In this document: in pieces, positions 1 to 10,413 of the stretch
Layout of the letters: each line of letters starts with the position of its first letter
Numbering within the stretch: position 1 is the stretch's first letter
Assembly: GCF_016793595.1 (NCBI RefSeq)
Contig: NZ_JAEULY010000009.1
Span: forward strand, 372,001-436,000
Direction: 5' to 3'
DNA length: 64,000 nucleotides
Source of the DNA: Phreatobacter sp.
GTDB taxonomy: Bacteria; Pseudomonadota; Alphaproteobacteria; Rhizobiales; Phreatobacteraceae
Translations under genes and position numbers: made by a program
Notes under the pieces: model-generated
Databases searched by the model: none
The model's input: the letters and a program-made list of their open reading frames with translations, nothing else
What the model was told of the DNA's origin: nothing

Positions 1-304
1 CGTCATCGAACCCGCGCGCCAGCACCTCCTCGGCATGCAGCACCGCATGGGCGGTACCGAGCCGTTCGGACTGCACATGCACCGAGGCGTCGGGAACCAG
101 CCGCCGCGCCTCGGCGGCGACATCCTCGCGACCTGGCCCGACGACGACAGCCGCCGCCGTGCCGCCCGCGTCGGAAACCGCCCGGAGGACGTGGCCGAGC
201 ATGGAGAGGCCCGCGACCTCGTGGAGGACCTTGGGCTTGGCGGACTTCATCCGCGTGCCCTCGCCCGCCGCGAGCACGATGGAAAGGCAGGTGCGTTCGG
301 TCAT
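1..304 (-). CDS. glmU: Bifunctional GlmU (UDP-GlcNAc pyrophosphorylase / GlcN-1-P acetyltransferase), N-terminal part
   Basis: Reading the minus strand from an ATG at 304 gives about 101 residues before the window ends, so the C-terminal part is missing. The N-terminus carries the nucleotidyltransferase signature [11 protein letters not shown] followed by [10 protein letters not shown], which is typical of the GlmU uridyltransferase domain. Later it has [10 protein letters not shown], which matches the GlmU substrate loop. GlmU makes UDP-N-acetylglucosamine in the cytoplasm for peptidoglycan and lipid A. The gene starts 36 bases after the kdsA stop on the same strand, so the two are probably cotranscribed, both serving envelope synthesis. 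In many relatives eno follows kdsA here, so glmU in this position is a local difference. Confidence 0.9.
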   Translation of the reverse strand, partial: MTERTCLSIVLAAGEGTRMKSAKPKVLHEVAGLSMLGHVLRAVSDAGGTAAAVVVGPGREDVAAEARRLVPDASVHVQSERLGTAHAVLHAEEVLARGFDD

Positions 305-340
305 GGACGAATCCGATTCGGAGGCCGCTGGATTGTGGGC

Positions 341-1186
341 TCAGGCGATGCCCTTCGCCAGACGGTCGAAGGCGACGAGGGTCTTGAGCAGACCCTCCAT
401 CTCCCTCAGCGGCACCATGTTCGGCCCATCGGACGGCGCCTTGTCCGGGTCCGGATGCGTCTCGATGAACAGGCCGGCGACGCCGACCGCCACCGCCGCG
501 CGCGCGAGAATCGGCACATATTCGCGCTGGCCGCCCGAGGACGAGCCCTTGCCGCCCGGCTGCTGCACCGAATGGGTGGCGTCGAAGATCACCGGCGCGC
601 CGGTCGTCTCGGCCATGATCGGCAGCGCCCGCATATCGGAGACCAGCGTGTTGTAGCCGAAGGACGCGCCGCGCTCAGTCACCATGACGTTGGGATTGCC
701 GGCCTCCGTCACCTTGGCGGCGACATTCGCCATGTCCCACGGCGCGAGGAACTGGCCCTTCTTGACATTCACTGCCCGACCGGTCTTCGCAGCTGCGACC
801 AGAAGGTCGGTCTGGCGGCACAGGAAGGCCGGAATCTGCAGGATATCGACCACCTCGGCGACCGGCGCGCACTGCTCGATCTCGTGGATGTCGGTGACGA
901 CCGGCAGGCCGAGCGTCTCCTTCACCTCGGCAAAGATCGGCATGGCCGCCTTCAGGCCGATGCCGCGCGAGGACTTTCCGGACGTGCGGTTGGCCTTGTC
1001 GAAGGACGACTTGTAGACAAGCCCGATACCGGTCCTCTGCGTGATTTCCTTGAGCGCCGAGGCCACCTCCAGCGCGTGCGCGCGGCTCTCCATGGCGCAG
1101 GGGCCGGCGATCAGGGCCAGCGGCAGGCGATTGCCGAAGCTGACGCCACCGACGGAAACGGTGGCCTGTTCAAGGGCTGCAATCAC
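341..1186 (-). CDS. kdsA: 3-deoxy-8-phosphooctulonate (KDO-8-P) synthase
   Basis: KdsA condenses phosphoenolpyruvate with arabinose 5-phosphate to give KDO-8-phosphate for the lipopolysaccharide core. The protein has the family motifs [50 protein letters not shown] and [11 protein letters not shown]. The Cys at about residue 30 in AGPC is the metal ligand of the metal-dependent class; E. coli KdsA has Asn there. I chose the GTG at 1186 because AGGAGA lies just upstream and this gives 281 residues, the usual size. A longer frame from 1261 only adds an Arg-rich non-conserved extension. It lies between the ATP-grasp gene and glmU, all on the minus strand. Confidence 0.95.
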   Translation of the reverse strand: MIAALEQATVSVGGVSFGNRLPLALIAGPCAMESRAHALEVASALKEITQRTGIGLVYKSSFDKANRTSGKSSRGIGLKAAMPIFAEVKETLGLPVVTDIHEIEQCAPVAEVVDILQIPAFLCRQTDLLVAAAKTGRAVNVKKGQFLAPWDMANVAAKVTEAGNPNVMVTERGASFGYNTLVSDMRALPIMAETTGAPVIFDATHSVQQPGGKGSSSGGQREYVPILARAAVAVGVAGLFIETHPDPDKAPSDGPNMVPLREMEGLLKTLVAFDRLAKGIA

Positions 1187-1289
1187 GGCTGTCGATCTCC
1201 TGCCGGCCCGGCGGGCGGCTCCGGAAACGGGCCTTCTGGCAGACCCGCCCCTTGCGATCAACCCGAGATGGGGCTTGGGGCCGCTGCGA

Positions 1290-2450
1290 TCAACCGACGA
1301 TGGCGTGCGGCACGAAACAGGAGCGATTGCCGGTCACAAGCCCCTTGTCCTCGCGGATTCCAATGCCGGCGGGCTCGGTATCGACGATCCAGGAGCCGAT
1401 CACCGGCCGCATCCCCTCGAAGACCGCATCCGGCGCCACGGCCTGAACGACACGCGGCAGGGTGTCGTAGGGCCCCTCCGGCGCCGCGACAGTGACGCCG
1501 CCCTTGCGGATTTCGACATTGGCGCCCTCGCGCGAGAAGATGGGCTTGGCGACATAGTCCCTGCCCAGATTCCGCGCCGCCGGATCGTCCTCGTAATAGG
1601 ATTCCAGGAGGTTTGGATGGTTTGGCGCGAGCTTCCAGAGCTCCGGCAGCAGCGCCTTGGTCGATAGCAGCATCTTCCACGGCGGCTCGATCCAGATGGT
1701 CGAGGCGTTCGGCAGAGCCTCGCCGAACTGTTCGGCCAGCAGCCATTCCCATGGGTAGAGTTTGAAGATCGCGTGGATCGTCCGGTTCTTCTCGTCCACG
1801 AAGCGGCCGTTGCCGTCGAGGCCGATATCCGAAATGTCGAGCAGTTCGACCGGCTGGCCGGCCTCCTGCGCGAGCTCCGCGAGATATTCCACGGTCTTGC
1901 GGTCCTCGGTCTCGGCCGAGAAGGCGGTCAGATACATGGTGCCTTGCCGCTTCATCGCGGCGAAGCGCGCGATCAGCTTGTCGTGCAGGCTGTTGAACTG
2001 GTCGGCGCCTTCAGGCAGCGCGCCGGCCTTGATCCGGTCCTCCAGCCAGTACCACTGGAACACCGCCGCCTCGTAGAGCGCGGTCGGCGTGTCCGCGTTG
2101 AATTCCAGCAGCTTCGCCGGCCCGCCCGCGCCATAGACGAAGTCGAAACGGCCGTAGAGGCTGGGGTCCGAGCGATCCCAGCTCTCGGCGATCCATTCCC
2201 AATGGGTTTCCGGAATGCCCAACCGCTTCAGATACGCTCCGTCCCGGATCGCCTTGCCGACGAACTCGCCGCAGAGGCCGACCATTTCGCTGGTCGCGGC
2301 CTCGAGGTCGTCCTCGATCTCGCGCAGCGTGAACGTGTAGGCGGCGCGCTCGTCCCAGTAGCGCTGCCCATCCGGATGGGCATAGTCGAAGCCGAATTCG
2401 GTCGCGAGGTCGCGCCAGTTCGGTCGCTCGGCCATGGCGATGCGCTGCAT
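1290..2450 (-). CDS. Glutathionylspermidine synthase-like ATP-grasp protein (YgiC/YjfC family)
   Basis: The 386-residue protein matches the C-terminal ligase half of glutathionylspermidine synthase as found alone in E. coli YgiC and YjfC. Visible landmarks are the N-terminal [21 protein letters not shown], a [17 protein letters not shown] segment that is the family hallmark, [31 protein letters not shown] in the ATP-grasp core, and the ending [18 protein letters not shown]. The family ligates a peptide or amine using ATP, but the true substrate of the YgiC branch is not settled. The start follows a GGGAGG ribosome site, one base after the stop of the DUF1190 gene, so translation is probably coupled. 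It is the last gene of the DUF350-DUF1190-ATP-grasp cassette. A few residues later lies a second ATG, which could also be used. Confidence 0.85.
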   Translation of the reverse strand: MQRIAMAERPNWRDLATEFGFDYAHPDGQRYWDERAAYTFTLREIEDDLEAATSEMVGLCGEFVGKAIRDGAYLKRLGIPETHWEWIAESWDRSDPSLYGRFDFVYGAGGPAKLLEFNADTPTALYEAAVFQWYWLEDRIKAGALPEGADQFNSLHDKLIARFAAMKRQGTMYLTAFSAETEDRKTVEYLAELAQEAGQPVELLDISDIGLDGNGRFVDEKNRTIHAIFKLYPWEWLLAEQFGEALPNASTIWIEPPWKMLLSTKALLPELWKLAPNHPNLLESYYEDDPAARNLGRDYVAKPIFSREGANVEIRKGGVTVAAPEGPYDTLPRVVQAVAPDAVFEGMRPVIGSWIVDTEPAGIGIREDKGLVTGNRSCFVPHAIVG

Positions 2451-2451
2451 G

Positions 2452-2961
2452 TCAGCCGCCTCCCGAGAAGCCGCGGGAGGTCGATCCGAAGCCGCTGCGG
2501 GTCACCGATGAGGAGCCCGAGCTGACGCCGGCCGACGACGAGCCCCCCGACGAACCACCGCCCCAGTAGAAACTCGAGGATGACGACCGGCTCGACGACG
2601 AGCGCGTGCAGGAATTGGGCGTGAAGGCTGCCCCGCCCATCGTCTGGTAGGTGCCGCCCGGCAGGGAGCGCAACGGCTGCGGTACCCAGGCCGAACTGCT
2701 GCTGGTCCGCGTGAGCCCGATCGCCTGTGGCCCGCTCGCAAAGGCGGCGGTGCAGGCCGCCACTGTGCCACCAAGCGCCTGACACTGGGCCGCCGTGGTC
2801 GCGATCTGCTGGCTGGCGCAGGGTCGCCCGCCAAGGCCGAAGCCGTTGGTGGCGGCGAACGTGCCCGTGCCGAGCAGCGCCATGGCGCCGATACCGACGG
2901 GCGAGAGGAGCAGCGAGCGCTTGCGTTCCGGTTCCAGGCCGGGCGACGGGTTGTCGGTCAT
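2452..2961 (-). CDS. DUF1190-like (YgiB/YjfM) Ser/Gly-rich exported protein
   Basis: The 169-residue protein has a short cytoplasmic head rich in Lys/Arg, one hydrophobic segment at about residues 19-40, then a Cys-containing region (CASQQ, QCQALGG, ACTAAF) and a tail dominated by Ser and Gly. E. coli YgiB and YjfM (DUF1190) have the same layout of a signal or anchor segment, paired cysteines and a low-complexity Ser/Gly tail, and they also precede a YgiC-type ATP-grasp gene. The assignment therefore rests on composition and neighbourhood more than on aligned motifs. It probably acts in the periplasm or at the membrane; the molecular role is unknown. It starts 10 bases after the DUF350 gene behind GAGGAAGG. 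Confidence 0.65.
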   Translation of the reverse strand: MTDNPSPGLEPERKRSLLLSPVGIGAMALLGTGTFAATNGFGLGGRPCASQQIATTAAQCQALGGTVAACTAAFASGPQAIGLTRTSSSSAWVPQPLRSLPGGTYQTMGGAAFTPNSCTRSSSSRSSSSSFYWGGGSSGGSSSAGVSSGSSSVTRSGFGSTSRGFSGGG

Positions 2962-2971
2962 GGCACCTTCC

Positions 2972-3379
2972 TCAGGTCGTCATCGACGCGGCCGCGAGCT
3001 GGCCGGCGGAGATGGAGAGAGCCGCGAAGATGAGGGCGGTGGCGATCTCGCCGTTCTCGATCCGCCGGTTCAGGTCGCGCATCGGCAGCTTGATCAGGAG
3101 ATAGACGCCGATCTGCACCACCAGCGACACCATCGCCCAGAGGGCGTTGTCGACGATCGACTCGGAATATTCGACGGAAGCCGCGAGCGGCAGGGAGAAG
3201 CCGAGCACGCTGCCGCCAAGCGCGATGGCCGCCGCGACATTGCCCTGTTTCAGCAATGCCAGCTCGTCATGGCGAGTGACGGCTGTATAGATGGCGAGGT
3301 AGGCGACGAGATAGCCGATGGCGAGAATAAAATGAGCCATAAAGGCAGGAAAACCGGACAGATAATCGGCAATGTTCAT
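2972..3379 (-). CDS. DUF350 family membrane protein (YjfL-like)
   Basis: The 135-residue protein contains about four hydrophobic helices (roughly residues 13-32, 50-70, 78-98 and 112-132) and the conserved central pattern NVAAAIALGGSVLGFSLPLA, which identifies the DUF350/YjfL family of inner-membrane proteins. A YTAVTRHDELALLKQGN stretch precedes it, as in the family. In E. coli yjfL lies beside yjfM (DUF1190) and yjfC (ATP-grasp), and the same three families follow each other here, so they probably act together at the membrane. Their biochemical function is not established. The gene begins 48 bases after the 118-residue DUF1190-like gene behind AAGGGGAA. Confidence 0.85.
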   Translation of the reverse strand: MNIADYLSGFPAFMAHFILAIGYLVAYLAIYTAVTRHDELALLKQGNVAAAIALGGSVLGFSLPLAASVEYSESIVDNALWAMVSLVVQIGVYLLIKLPMRDLNRRIENGEIATALIFAALSISAGQLAAASMTT

Positions 3380-3427
3380 CGATTTCCCCTTGGGTAGGAA
3401 GGCACTCGATGCTAGCCCGGGCCCGCG

Positions 3428-3783
3428 TCAGCCGCCACCACGCGGGCCGAAGATCGGCACGACGGTTTCGGGTGGCCCTCGCCTGACGCAGAAACCCTGG
3501 GCGCGCGGCGCGAAGCCTGTCGCGCCAATGCTTCGCTGGCATGTCACGAACCGATCCTCGCATTGCTCGCGGGTGTTGTGGACCGGCCCGGAGCGCGCGA
3601 GCGCGGCATCTGCCTGACGCAGTAGGTCAGCACAGACGCCAGCAGTTCGCCCGCCGGCCGCGCAGGCCTCGACGGAGCGATAGACCGGCGCATCGCCGCA
3701 TTCGCCGCCTGACATCCAGAGATAGGCCATGAGGCCGGCCGCCCCGACGATCGCCACGGCGACGACGGCCGCGCCGGCGCGCA

Positions 3784-3784
<1 letters not shown>
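3428..3784 (-). CDS. Small DUF1190-like periplasmic protein coupled to pyrG
   Basis: This 118-residue protein has an N-terminal hydrophobic anchor (residues 3-27) and then a spaced-cysteine region: GECGDAPVYRSVEACAAGG, GVCADLL, EQCEDRFVTCQ and GFCVRR. The pattern of Tyr-Arg-Ser-Val then Cys then a second Cys, followed by a Pro and a Cys-Glu pair, resembles the DUF1190/YgiB fold, so I read it as a second, shorter relative of the DUF1190 gene two genes downstream. Its ATG overlaps the pyrG stop as TGATG, implying translational coupling. It could alternatively be an unrelated Cys-rich envelope protein. Function unknown. Confidence 0.6.
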
Positions 3785-5424
<1,640 letters not shown>

Positions 5425-5485
5425 TTAAAGCGCCACGGCCGATTCGGGTAGCAAGGCAAGCGCGTGGCTGCCCTTTCTCCCGGAC

Positions 5486-5513
5486 AAAAGAGAAGGGCCG
5501 GTCGCCCGGCCCT
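5486..5513 (-). terminator. Rho-independent terminator between secG and pyrG
   Basis: An 8-base stem (AGGGCCGG with CCGGCCCT, loop TCGC, 5494-5513) is followed on the minus strand by TCTCTTTT. It lies 75 bases past the secG stop and 74 bases before the pyrG start. It would end most secG transcripts, so pyrG probably has its own promoter in the short remaining gap. Confidence 0.7.
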
Positions 5514-5587
5514 GGTGCGATGCGTCATGCGCTCGTCGCCCGGTTCGAGCAACGGCCGGGCGGGAGGAAAAACCTCCCGTCCCCAGA

Positions 5588-6019
5588 TTACTGCTGCGGC
5601 GCGGGCGCCGGCGGCTGCGAGCCACCAGCCGGAGCCGCCGGGGGCTGCGACATGCCGCGCAGGCCTTCGAGCATGCCGGTGCCACCCTGCCCGCCCGACT
5701 GCGGCACCTGCGGAGCGCCCGGCACGGCCGGAGCCGTGGGCGTTGCCGGCGCCGCCGGAGCGGACGTTGCCGGCCGGTCGAGCAGCGAGCGGGACGAACG
5801 TCCCTGCGTCGCCAGCAGGGCCAGCACGATCGAGGTGAAGAAGAACGCGGCCGCGAGAATGGCCGTCGCGCGCGTCAGCACGTTGGCCGTGCCGCGCGAC
5901 GACATGAAATTGCCGCCCCCGCCCATGCCGAGGCCGCCGCCTTCGGAGCGCTGGAGGAGCACCACGACGATCAGCGCGAGCACGATCATCAGGTGGATGA
6001 CGAGAACAACCGACTGCAT
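5588..6019 (-). CDS. secG: Protein-export membrane protein SecG
   Basis: SecG is the small third subunit of the SecYEG translocon. The protein starts MQSVVLVIHLMIVLALIVVVLLQRSEGGGLGMGG, with the hallmark QRSEGGGLG after the first membrane helix, then RATAILAAAFFFTSIVLALL as the second helix. The remaining half (from about residue 80) is a Pro/Ala/Gly/Gln-rich tail, common in alphaproteobacterial SecG. I start at 6019, because the longer frame from 6094 only adds a polar non-conserved stretch. Total 143 residues. The MFS gene is just upstream on the same strand. Confidence 0.93.
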   Translation of the reverse strand: MQSVVLVIHLMIVLALIVVVLLQRSEGGGLGMGGGGNFMSSRGTANVLTRATAILAAAFFFTSIVLALLATQGRSSRSLLDRPATSAPAAPATPTAPAVPGAPQVPQSGGQGGTGMLEGLRGMSQPPAAPAGGSQPPAPAPQQ

Positions 6020-6128
6020 GGCCGCGAAACGGTCCTGTCGTTGAAAGATGCGGGTCTCTACACGATCGGTTCCGGCTTGCCTACCCCGCCGCAACCAGCC
6101 AGCGCCCCATATAGGAAGCCTTTGGGCT

Positions 6129-7535
6129 CTAGCCAGCCTCGCCCGGCTCCGTCGGCGCCCCGCCGCCCCTGATTCCAGGCGCGAGTTGCCAGAAGATCCA
6201 GGCCGACGCGCAGGTAATGAGGCCGATGCACAGGAAGGTTGCGCGGAAGGCTGCCAGCGCCTCGACAGGCGTCGCCCGGCCGAAATAGCTGGAGAAGGCC
6301 GCTAGCAGCGCCCCGGCCACGGTGACGCCGAGGCTCATCGACAGCATCTGGACCATCGAGAACAGGCTGTTGCCGCTGCCCGCGCCCGCAGCATCGAGAT
6401 CGCGCAGGGTCACCGTGTTCATGGCGGTGAACTGGATCGAGTTAGCGCCACCATAGAGCCCGAGTTGGATCAGCATGGCCCAGAGCGGCAGGCTCGGCGA
6501 AGCCGAGAAGCTGGCCATCAGGCTGCCGACGAGGATCGTGTTGCACACCAGCACCCGCCGGTAGCCGTGACGCGCGATCAAGGCAGGCACGATGCGCTTG
6601 GCGGTCATCGCCATGGCAGCCACGGGCAGCATCATCATGCCCGCCTCCATCGGCGTGCGGCCGAGGCCGATCTGCAGCAGCAGCGGCAACAGGAAGGGCA
6701 TGGCGCCCGAGCCGATCCGCGCGAACAGGTTGCCGAGCAGGCCGACCGTATAGGTGTGGATGCGGAACAGGCTGAGCGGGAACAGCGGGTCCGGCCGCCT
6801 CTGGGCATGCAGGCCATAGGCGATGATCAGCGCGAAGGAGAAGACCAGCAGAACCAGCACGGTCGCCCGCTCCATGCCGAGTTCGGCGACGCCGTCGAGC
6901 GAGAAGGACAACGCCACCATGCCAACCGACAGCATCAGATAGCCGACCATGTCGAAACGGCCGGCGGAGACGGCGCGGTTGTCCGGCATGTAGAGCCAGG
7001 TCATCGCGGCCCCGACGATGCCGACCGGCACGTTGATCAGGAAGATCCAGTGCCAGGACGCCGCCTGCACCATCCAGCCGCCGAGCGTCGGGCCGATCAG
7101 CGGGCCGATCAGGCCGGGAATGGCGACGAAGCTCATGGCCGCGAGAAACTGGTCGCGCGGCACGTTGCGGAGAACGACGAGACGGCCGACCGGAAGGAGC
7201 ATGGCCCCGCCGGCCCCCTGCACCACCCGTGCCGCGACAAGCTGCATCAGCGTCTGCGAACTCGCGCAGGCGAGCGAGCCGGCGACAAACAGTACGATCG
7301 CGCCAAGGAAGACCTTACGCGTGCCGAAACGGTCGGCGAGCCAGCCCGAAGCTGGAATCAGCATGGCCATGGTGAGCGAATAGGCGATCACCACGGAGTG
7401 CATGTTGAGCGGGCTCTCGCCCAGCGAGCGCGCCATCGACGGCAGGGCCGTGTTGACGATGGTCGAGTCCAGTGTCTGCATGAAGAAGCCGACCGCGACG
7501 ATCCAGAGCAGGATCTTCAGGCGGGCCGGCTCCAT
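6129..7535 (-). CDS. MFS multidrug exporter, MdtD-like (DHA2 type)
   Basis: The 468-residue membrane protein resembles E. coli MdtD throughout. It begins with LWIVAVGFFMQTLDSTIVNTALPSMARSLGESP, continues with SGWLADRFGTRKVF (MFS motif A) and VQGAGGAMLLPVGRLVVLR, and has SWHWIFLINVPVG (motif C region). The second half shows the matching QIGLGRTPMEAGMMMLPV. About 14 hydrophobic segments are expected. It probably exports drugs or metabolites with proton exchange; the substrate is unknown. In E. coli mdtD follows the mdtABC pump genes, but no RND pump is present here. It starts 11 bases past the tpiA stop and so is probably read from the tpiA promoter. Confidence 0.88.
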   Translation of the reverse strand: MEPARLKILLWIVAVGFFMQTLDSTIVNTALPSMARSLGESPLNMHSVVIAYSLTMAMLIPASGWLADRFGTRKVFLGAIVLFVAGSLACASSQTLMQLVAARVVQGAGGAMLLPVGRLVVLRNVPRDQFLAAMSFVAIPGLIGPLIGPTLGGWMVQAASWHWIFLINVPVGIVGAAMTWLYMPDNRAVSAGRFDMVGYLMLSVGMVALSFSLDGVAELGMERATVLVLLVFSFALIIAYGLHAQRRPDPLFPLSLFRIHTYTVGLLGNLFARIGSGAMPFLLPLLLQIGLGRTPMEAGMMMLPVAAMAMTAKRIVPALIARHGYRRVLVCNTILVGSLMASFSASPSLPLWAMLIQLGLYGGANSIQFTAMNTVTLRDLDAAGAGSGNSLFSMVQMLSMSLGVTVAGALLAAFSSYFGRATPVEALAAFRATFLCIGLITCASAWIFWQLAPGIRGGGAPTEPGEAG

Positions 7536-7546
7536 CGCGCTGCCCC

Positions 7547-8299
7547 CTACCGGTAAGCCGCGGCGATGGCGAGGAAATCGGCTGCCTTGAGGCTGGCGCC
7601 ACCGACCAGCGCACCATCGACATTGGGCACGGCCATGAGTTCCCTGGCATTGGCCGGCTTCACCGACCCGCCGTAGAGGATGCGGATGCCCGCGGCCTGC
7701 TTGCCGTGACGGCCGGTCAGCTTCTTGCGGATCAGGGCATGGACCTCGGCGACATCCGCGGTCGTCGGTGTCAGGCCGGTGCCGATCGCCCAGACCGGCT
7801 CATAGGCGACGATGACGGTCGCGGGCGTCGCGCCCTCCGGCACCGAGCGGGCGACCTGCCGGCCAACCACGGCGAGGGTCTTGCCGGCCGCGCGCTCCTC
7901 GCGCGTCTCGCCGACGCAGACGATGGCCGCGAGCCCTGCCCGGATCGCCGCGCGGGCCTTGGCCTCGACGACGGCGTCCGTCTCCTTGAAATACTGCCGG
8001 CGCTCGGAATGCCCGACGATCACCGCGCCAGCGCCCGAATCCGCGACCATTTCAGCCGAAACCTCGCCGGTGAAGGCGCCCGAGATCTCCGCGTGGCAGT
8101 CCTGCGCTCCGATGCCGATGCGCGTGCCGATGGCAGCGGCGGCGGCAAGGAAGACCAGCGGCGCGGGCGGGCAGATCATCAGATCGACATTGGCCCTGAG
8201 CGCGGCGTCGTAGCCTTCGGCCATCAGGCCCAGTTCCTTGAGCGCTGCGCGCGTTCCGTTCATCTTCCAGTTGCCGGCGACGAGGGGGCGGACGCTCAT
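7547..8299 (-). CDS. tpiA: Triose-phosphate isomerase
   Basis: TpiA interconverts dihydroxyacetone phosphate and glyceraldehyde 3-phosphate. The 250-residue protein has the catalytic Lys in GNWKMNG, the catalytic His in VIVGHSERR, the catalytic Glu in [11 protein letters not shown] and the phosphate-binding [21 protein letters not shown] precedes the start. It is divergent from the ppiD-trp cluster and heads the minus-strand run through the exporter and secG. Relatives usually have secG directly next, so the exporter looks inserted. Confidence 0.97.
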   Translation of the reverse strand: MSVRPLVAGNWKMNGTRAALKELGLMAEGYDAALRANVDLMICPPAPLVFLAAAAAIGTRIGIGAQDCHAEISGAFTGEVSAEMVADSGAGAVIVGHSERRQYFKETDAVVEAKARAAIRAGLAAIVCVGETREERAAGKTLAVVGRQVARSVPEGATPATVIVAYEPVWAIGTGLTPTTADVAEVHALIRKKLTGRHGKQAAGIRILYGGSVKPANARELMAVPNVDGALVGGASLKAADFLAIAAAYR

Positions 8300-8491
8300 T
8301 CGGTTCCTCCATGGACGGGTCGGCGGCTGACTAGCAGAACCCTCCCTTCAGCGCCACCTTCGGGGCTCCGGACAGCGATATCCCGCCTGCTTGCCCCGCT
8401 AGGGGCCGGTCACTATGCTCCGCCGACTTTTTCAAACCCTTTCGCAGTGCACGGTCCAGACCGGGCGCCGCCTTCCGGAGAATCGACCGGC

Positions 8492-10372
8492 ATGCTGACC
8501 GGCCTTCGCAACACCTTCGCCAAGGGCATCATGCGCGGCGTGCTGATCGCGCTCATGGGCCTGCTCGTCGCGAGCTTCGCGGTCTGGGGCATCGGCGACA
8601 TCTTCCGGGGCGGCACCTCCACCACCCTCGCCCAGGTCGGCAGCACGCAAATTTCGGTGCAGAGCTTCCAGACGGCCTATAACCGCGAGGTGCAGAACCT
8701 CGGCCGCATGCTCGGCCGTGGCGTGACACCCGACCAGGCGCGCCAATTCGGCATCGACCAGCGCATTCTCGGCCAGCTCCTCACCGACGCGACGCTGGAC
8801 GAGCGCGGCCGCCAGCTCGGCCTTGGCATCGACGACGACACGATCCGCACGCGCATCATGTCGACGCCCTCCTTCCGCGGCCCGACCGGCCAGTTCGACC
8901 GCACCGCCTTCCAGGAACTGCTGCGTCAGAACGGCTATACCGAACCGGTCTATATCGAGCTCGAGCGCCGCCTCGCGGTGCGCCAGCAGATCGCTGGCGC
9001 TGTGTCCGACCGCATGTCGACGCCGCAGGCGCTCATCGACGCCATGACGCGGTTCCAGAACGAGACCCGCGCGGCGCAATATTTCGTCGTCGGCTCGGCG
9101 CAGGTCGGCGACATCGCCGCTCCGGATGCCGCCGCCCTGCAGGCCTATTTCGACGCCAACAAGGCTGCCTTCCGCGCGCCCGAATACCGCAAGCTGGTGC
9201 TGCTCACGCTCTCGCCCGACGAGCAGGTCGGCTTCCAGCAGGTGCCGCCCGAGCAGGTCGAGGCCGAGCTTTCGCGCCTGCGTGAGACCTCGGAGCGCCG
9301 CACCATCCAGCAGATCAGCTTCCCGAACGCCGAGGACGCCGCCGCCGCCGCCGCCAAGATCAAGGAAGGCCTGTCCTTCGACGATCTCGCCAAGGAACGG
9401 AGCATCGCACCCGCCGACCTCGCCATCGGCCACCTCGCGCGCGCGCAGGTCACCGACCCGGCCGTGCGCGATGCCGCTTTCTCCCTCGCCGAAAACGTCG
9501 TCAGCGAACCGGTGCGCGGTGCTTTCGGCACGGTTCTCCTGCGCGTGACGAAGATCGATCCGTTCAACGTCGAACAGGCGCGCGAACAGGCTCGCCTGAC
9601 CCTTGCCCGCAACATGGCGCGCGGCGCGGTCAACGACCTCCATGACAAGATCGAGCGCGAGCGCTCGTCCGGCCTGCCGCTCGCCGACATCGCAGCCAAG
9701 GTCGGCCTGTCGGTCACCACGGTCGATGCCGTCGATGCCCAGGGCAACGATCCCGCCGGCGTCCAGCTCAACCTTGTGGGCGCGAGCGATTTCCTCGCGC
9801 CCGCCTTCCGCGCCGAGGTCGGCCTGGAGAATGAGCCGGCCAACAACCGTCAGTCCGGGCTCTGGGTCTGGTACGAGGTCGCCGGCATCACGCCGGCCCG
9901 CGACCGCGCGCTCGATGAGGTCAAGGACCGCGTCGAGGCCCGCTGGCGCGAGGACGAGGTGCGCCAGCGCATCGGCAAGCTGGCCGATGAGATCACCGCC
10001 GAGATCGCCGGCGGCAAGCCGGTCGCGGAAGTGGCGCAGGCGAGATCGCTGGAGGTCCGGACGACGCCCGCCCTGCCGCGCAGCGGCACCGACGGCCCCT
10101 GGGGCGCGGCCGCCGTGCAGCGGCTGTTCTCGACGCCGAAGGGCCAGGCGGCCAATGCGCCGGCCGCCGACGGCATAGACCGTCTGGTCTTCGTCACCGG
10201 CGATATCGTGCTTCCCGCCAATGCCGCGCTCGACCAGCGCACGCGCGACCAGCTGCAACAGTCGATCGAGGACGACGTCCTCACGCAGTATATCAGCCGG
10301 CTCCAGCGTGATTTCGGCTCCACAGTCAACCAGACCCAGCTCACCCGCGCCATTGGCGGAACGGCGCAATAG
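8492..10372 (+). CDS. PpiD/SurA-type periplasmic peptidyl-prolyl isomerase (foldase)
   Basis: The protein starts MLTGLRNTFAKGIMRG, followed by one membrane helix (VLIALMGLLVASFAVWGIGDIF), then SurA_N-like helical sequence (residues about 45-240) and a parvulin-type PPIase domain at about 270-380 containing IQQISFPNAEDAAAAAAKIKEGLSFDDLA and VVSEPVRGAFGTVLLRVTKI. A long second periplasmic part completes 626 residues, as in PpiD. It would sit in the inner membrane and help secreted proteins fold. I chose the ATG at 8492, preceded by CGGAG, because the open frame further upstream is antisense to tpiA. It lies 41 bases before trpE, an arrangement seen in several alphaproteobacteria. Confidence 0.88.
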   Translation: MLTGLRNTFAKGIMRGVLIALMGLLVASFAVWGIGDIFRGGTSTTLAQVGSTQISVQSFQTAYNREVQNLGRMLGRGVTPDQARQFGIDQRILGQLLTDATLDERGRQLGLGIDDDTIRTRIMSTPSFRGPTGQFDRTAFQELLRQNGYTEPVYIELERRLAVRQQIAGAVSDRMSTPQALIDAMTRFQNETRAAQYFVVGSAQVGDIAAPDAAALQAYFDANKAAFRAPEYRKLVLLTLSPDEQVGFQQVPPEQVEAELSRLRETSERRTIQQISFPNAEDAAAAAAKIKEGLSFDDLAKERSIAPADLAIGHLARAQVTDPAVRDAAFSLAENVVSEPVRGAFGTVLLRVTKIDPFNVEQAREQARLTLARNMARGAVNDLHDKIERERSSGLPLADIAAKVGLSVTTVDAVDAQGNDPAGVQLNLVGASDFLAPAFRAEVGLENEPANNRQSGLWVWYEVAGITPARDRALDEVKDRVEARWREDEVRQRIGKLADEITAEIAGGKPVAEVAQARSLEVRTTPALPRSGTDGPWGAAAVQRLFSTPKGQAANAPAADGIDRLVFVTGDIVLPANAALDQRTRDQLQQSIEDDVLTQYISRLQRDFGSTVNQTQLTRAIGGTAQ

Positions 10373-10413
10373 GCCCGCGACCAGCAATCGAGGGCCATGC
10401 CTATGAGGATGTC

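Noticed and set aside
8432..10387. A 651-codon minus-strand frame opposite ppiD
   Set aside because: Shadow of PpiD; the composition is unlike a protein and no ribosome site was found.
10373..10413. Trp leader peptide or attenuator before trpE
   Set aside because: The gap is only 41 bases and contains no Trp codons in a small frame and no terminator pair.
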